A stretch of 7,145 bases of DNA. It comes from an uncultured Clostridia bacterium. GTDB taxonomy: Bacteria; Bacillota; Clostridia; Tissierellales; Peptoniphilaceae. Shown in pieces: positions 6,113-7,145 of the stretch. Every line of letters starts with the position of its first letter. The first letter of the stretch is position 1. Below the pieces are notes generated by a model. The model saw only the letters and a program-made list of their open reading frames with translations, was not told the DNA's origin and made no database searches. The stretch is from the NCBI GenBank assembly GCA_945916025.1, contig CAMEGD010000072.1, positions 1-7,145 of the forward strand, read 5' to 3'. A program made the translations under genes and the position numbers.

Positions 6113-6142
6113 ATTATATGGTTTTTATCCCTTTCCATACAA
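6113..6142 (-). promoter_or_regulatory. Promoter of the Xre-type gene
   Basis: On the minus strand TTGTAT (6142-6137) is 18 bases from a perfect TATAAT (6118-6113). Transcription would start near 6106, about 24 bases before the chosen ATG at 6082 and just ahead of its ribosome site. Confidence 0.6.
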
Positions 6143-6158
6143 TAAATCCGCCTTTTCA

Positions 6159-6183
6159 ATTTGGCAACTGCCAGTTGCATTTG
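6159..6183. repeat. Palindrome flanked by 5-bp direct repeats upstream of the xre promoter
   Basis: GCAACT GCC AGTTGC (6164-6178) is a perfect 6-bp inverted repeat with a 3-base centre. It is flanked on both sides by ATTTG (6159-6163 and 6179-6183). It lies just upstream of the -35 of the Xre-type gene. It could be an operator or a small structured insertion; the sequence alone does not say which. Confidence 0.5.
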
Positions 6184-6322
6184 GATAAATACTGGTTTCT
6201 TTTTAAAATAATACCCGAATTTTTAATATGTATTGTAAAGTTTTTTTAATAAATAATTAATAGAATCCTACCCTTCACTTTAAGTATCAGGTAAATATAC
6301 GAGAATTTTTTTTAACTAAAAA
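6184..6322. other. A+T-rich intergenic stretch without recognisable features
   Basis: I see no open frame with a ribosome site, no stable hairpin and no repeat between the palindrome upstream of xre and the left end of the IS-like remnant. The sequence is a mix of A and T runs. Confidence 0.6.
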
Positions 6323-6345
6323 GGGGCTGTTGCAAAATAGCCCAT

Positions 6346-6382
6346 AAAAAACAGCTAACTTGCAAAGAGAAAGCTGTTTTTT
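6346..6382. terminator. Terminator-like hairpin inside the IS-like remnant, symmetric on both strands
   Basis: An 11-bp perfect stem (6346-6356 with 6372-6382) with a 15-base loop is flanked by A and T runs, so it has a T tail on either strand. Such a structure just inside an IS end could block read-through into the transposase gene. Confidence 0.55.
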
Positions 6383-6385
6383 TTA

Positions 6386-6420
6386 TATAATTAATGTATG
6401 ACCAAAACACATTAATTATA
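6386..6420. repeat. 12-bp perfect inverted repeat inside the IS-like remnant
   Basis: TATAATTAATGT (6386-6397) and ACATTAATTATA (6409-6420) are exact inverse complements around an 11-base centre. The centre begins with the ATG of the possible transposase remnant. The arms are purely A+T-rich apart from one base pair. Confidence 0.6.
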
Positions 6421-6590
6421 AGAACAAGCTTACATTAAATCGTTCAGTTTTACAATTAAAAATGAACTTTAATACAGATTTGTATTTTGTAGAAACGAGA
6501 ATATTTCTAAGGTGTTTTTTGTGTACTCTTTTTAATCTAAAAATCTACCATCCAAAGAAACTATTTAAAAAAACATTTCACAAAAGCTAG
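6398..6590 (+). pseudogene. Possible frameshifted N-terminal fragment of a transposase
   Basis: ATG at 6398 reads MTK, then needs a one-base correction in the A run at 6404-6407. After that the frame stays open to a TAG at 6588-6590, reading KHINYKNKLTLNRSVLQLKM and then NFNTDLYFVETR. The pattern 'LTLxxSxLQLxxxxxTxL' recalls the start of some IS1182-type transposases, which begin shortly inside the left end as here. This is recall, not an alignment, and the later part does not look like the family, so the fragment is degenerate or the likeness is chance. Confidence 0.3.
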
Positions 6591-6610
6591 TCACCATCTA
6601 AAAACAAAAA

Positions 6611-6654
6611 AGTAGCATCACAGAATGATTTTTAGCCATTCTGCAACACTACCT
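6611..6654 (-). terminator. Terminator of the ABC transporter gene, formed by the right end of the IS-like element
   Basis: On the minus strand a 16-bp stem pairs 6652-6637 with 6627-6612, with four G-U pairs, around a 9-base loop. A T run (complement of A's at 6605-6611) follows directly. It starts about 7 bases after the ABC stop codon. The 5' arm of the stem is the same sequence as the candidate right terminal repeat. Confidence 0.75.
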
Positions 6655-6659
6655 TCAAT

Positions 6660-7145
6660 TTAATTTGTATAATATTTTGCTTGGGCATTAAATAGGTCCA
6701 TATATAGCTTATTTGTCTTTAGAAGGTCTTGGTGGCTTCCATTTCCACTAATTTTTCCTTCTTCTAATATTAAAATCCTATCTGAAAATTTAGATGCACT
6801 CATCCTATGAGAAATGAATATTGCAGTTTTTCCCTTTACCAGGTCTGCAAAATGTTCATAGGTTTCTGCTTCTGCTAGAGGATCTAAGGCTGCTGTTGGC
6901 TCATCTAGGATTGCAACTGATGAATCTTGAAAGATTGCACGGCCAATTGCTAGTTTTTGGTTTTGGCCACCTGAAAACTCTACCCCTTCATGGTTAAGAT
7001 TTTTGTCCATCCAAGTAAAAATCCCCTTTGGAAGACTGGAAACTTTCTCTTCCATGTCTACTTTTTCTAGGATCTTCTTCACCCTAGCTTCTAAATCAGA
7101 TGGAAGGACTTCCTCTTCCTTTAAGTCCAAGTTTGAATAATCTGT
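6660..7145 (-). CDS. ABC transporter ATP-binding/permease protein, C-terminal part of the ATPase domain (partial)
   Basis: The frame is open to the right edge of the window, so only the last 161 residues are seen. They include the helical subdomain, then the ABC signature as FSGGQNQKLAIGRAI, Walker B with catalytic Glu in VAILDEPTAALDP, and the D-loop (AALDPLAEAE). The switch histidine lies in IFISHRMSAS, with a normal end (ILILEEGKISGNGSHQDLL). The Walker A motif lies outside the window. The ALDP-AEAE-(Y)-F style, followed by HRMS, is typical of exporter-type (ABCB-like) proteins in which a membrane domain precedes the ATPase. It would act in the cytoplasmic membrane; the cargo is unknown. 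The TTG near 7130 has no role as a start because the family sequence continues upstream. The signature begins with Phe instead of the usual Leu, a tolerated variant. Confidence 0.93.
   Translation of the reverse strand, partial: TDYSNLDLKEEEVLPSDLEARVKKILEKVDMEEKVSSLPKGIFTWMDKNLNHEGVEFSGGQNQKLAIGRAIFQDSSVAILDEPTAALDPLAEAETYEHFADLVKGKTAIFISHRMSASKFSDRILILEEGKISGNGSHQDLLKTNKLYMDLFNAQAKYYTN

Larger units (their letters stand above)
6323..6654. mobile_element. Decayed IS remnant or MITE-like element, possibly IS1182-related
   Basis: The left end reads GGGGCTGTTGCAAAATAGC on the plus strand (6323-6341). The right end, read inward on the minus strand from 6654, is GGTAGTGTTGCAGAATGGC. These match at 14 of 19 positions, including TGTTGCA and AAT, as expected for terminal inverted repeats. 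Ends with GTTGCAAAA are common in IS families such as IS1182. About 330 bases separate the tips, too short for a transposase gene, and the interior is rich in hairpins. A transposase-like N-terminal reading begins at 6398. I see no clear target-site duplication. The right tip lies only 5 bases from the stop of the ABC gene. Confidence 0.45.

Noticed and set aside
5928..6188. Plus-strand open frame antisense to the HTH domain
   Set aside because: It is a shadow of the strongly conserved HTH coding sequence and runs through the xre promoter.
7128..7130. TTG as start of a short ABC protein
   Set aside because: The frame continues open to the window edge with sensible family sequence, and a lone C-terminal half ATPase without Walker A would not work.
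1..7145. CRISPR array, tRNA/rRNA gene or riboswitch
   Set aside because: I found no regularly spaced repeats, no cloverleaf-like sequence and no long conserved leader ahead of any gene.

Overview
The window is A+T-rich DNA with frequent AGA/AGG arginine codons, clear Shine-Dalgarno sites (one before a TTG start) and T-tailed hairpin terminators. This suggests a low-GC Firmicute. A Tissierellia-type anaerobe such as Anaerococcus or Peptoniphilus is my best guess, from the look of the proteins only.

Layout, left to right. Positions 1-87 hold the last 28 codons of a plus-strand membrane protein (possibly the thiamine transporter subunit ThiT), followed by a strong terminator. A minus-strand operon then covers 3133 down to 215: a cytosolic alkaline-phosphatase-superfamily phosphodiesterase, a UMF1/Atg22-type MFS transporter and a small ArsC-family thioredoxin-fold protein. 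The genes are 1 and 11 bases apart and each downstream ribosome site lies in or over the end of the gene before it. Divergent from this operon is a Fur/PerR-family metalloregulator with a good sigma-A promoter and a terminator. Next on the plus strand is mnmA (tRNA U34 2-thiolase), whose -10 box sits 6 bases before its ATG, so its message may be leaderless. On the minus strand follow an Xre-type HTH protein with six membrane helices and, at the right edge, the C-terminal part of an ABC exporter ATPase.

The two regions where plus and minus genes converge (about 163-211 and 4943-4992) each carry a copy of the same double-hairpin repeat. The copies differ mainly at paired positions, so the base pairing is kept. 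The gene-poor stretch 6101-6659 holds the xre promoter, a small palindrome flanked by direct repeats, and what looks like a decayed insertion sequence of about 330 bp, with imperfect terminal inverted repeats and a frameshifted transposase-like N-terminus.

Functionally this is mostly ordinary chromosome: metal or redox regulation, tRNA modification, transport and a membrane-linked regulator. I do not see an evident new defence or biosynthetic system. The most unusual things are the covarying double-hairpin repeat, the probable leaderless mnmA, the Asp-to-Glu change in the PerR-like sensor site and the IS remnant beside the ABC gene.
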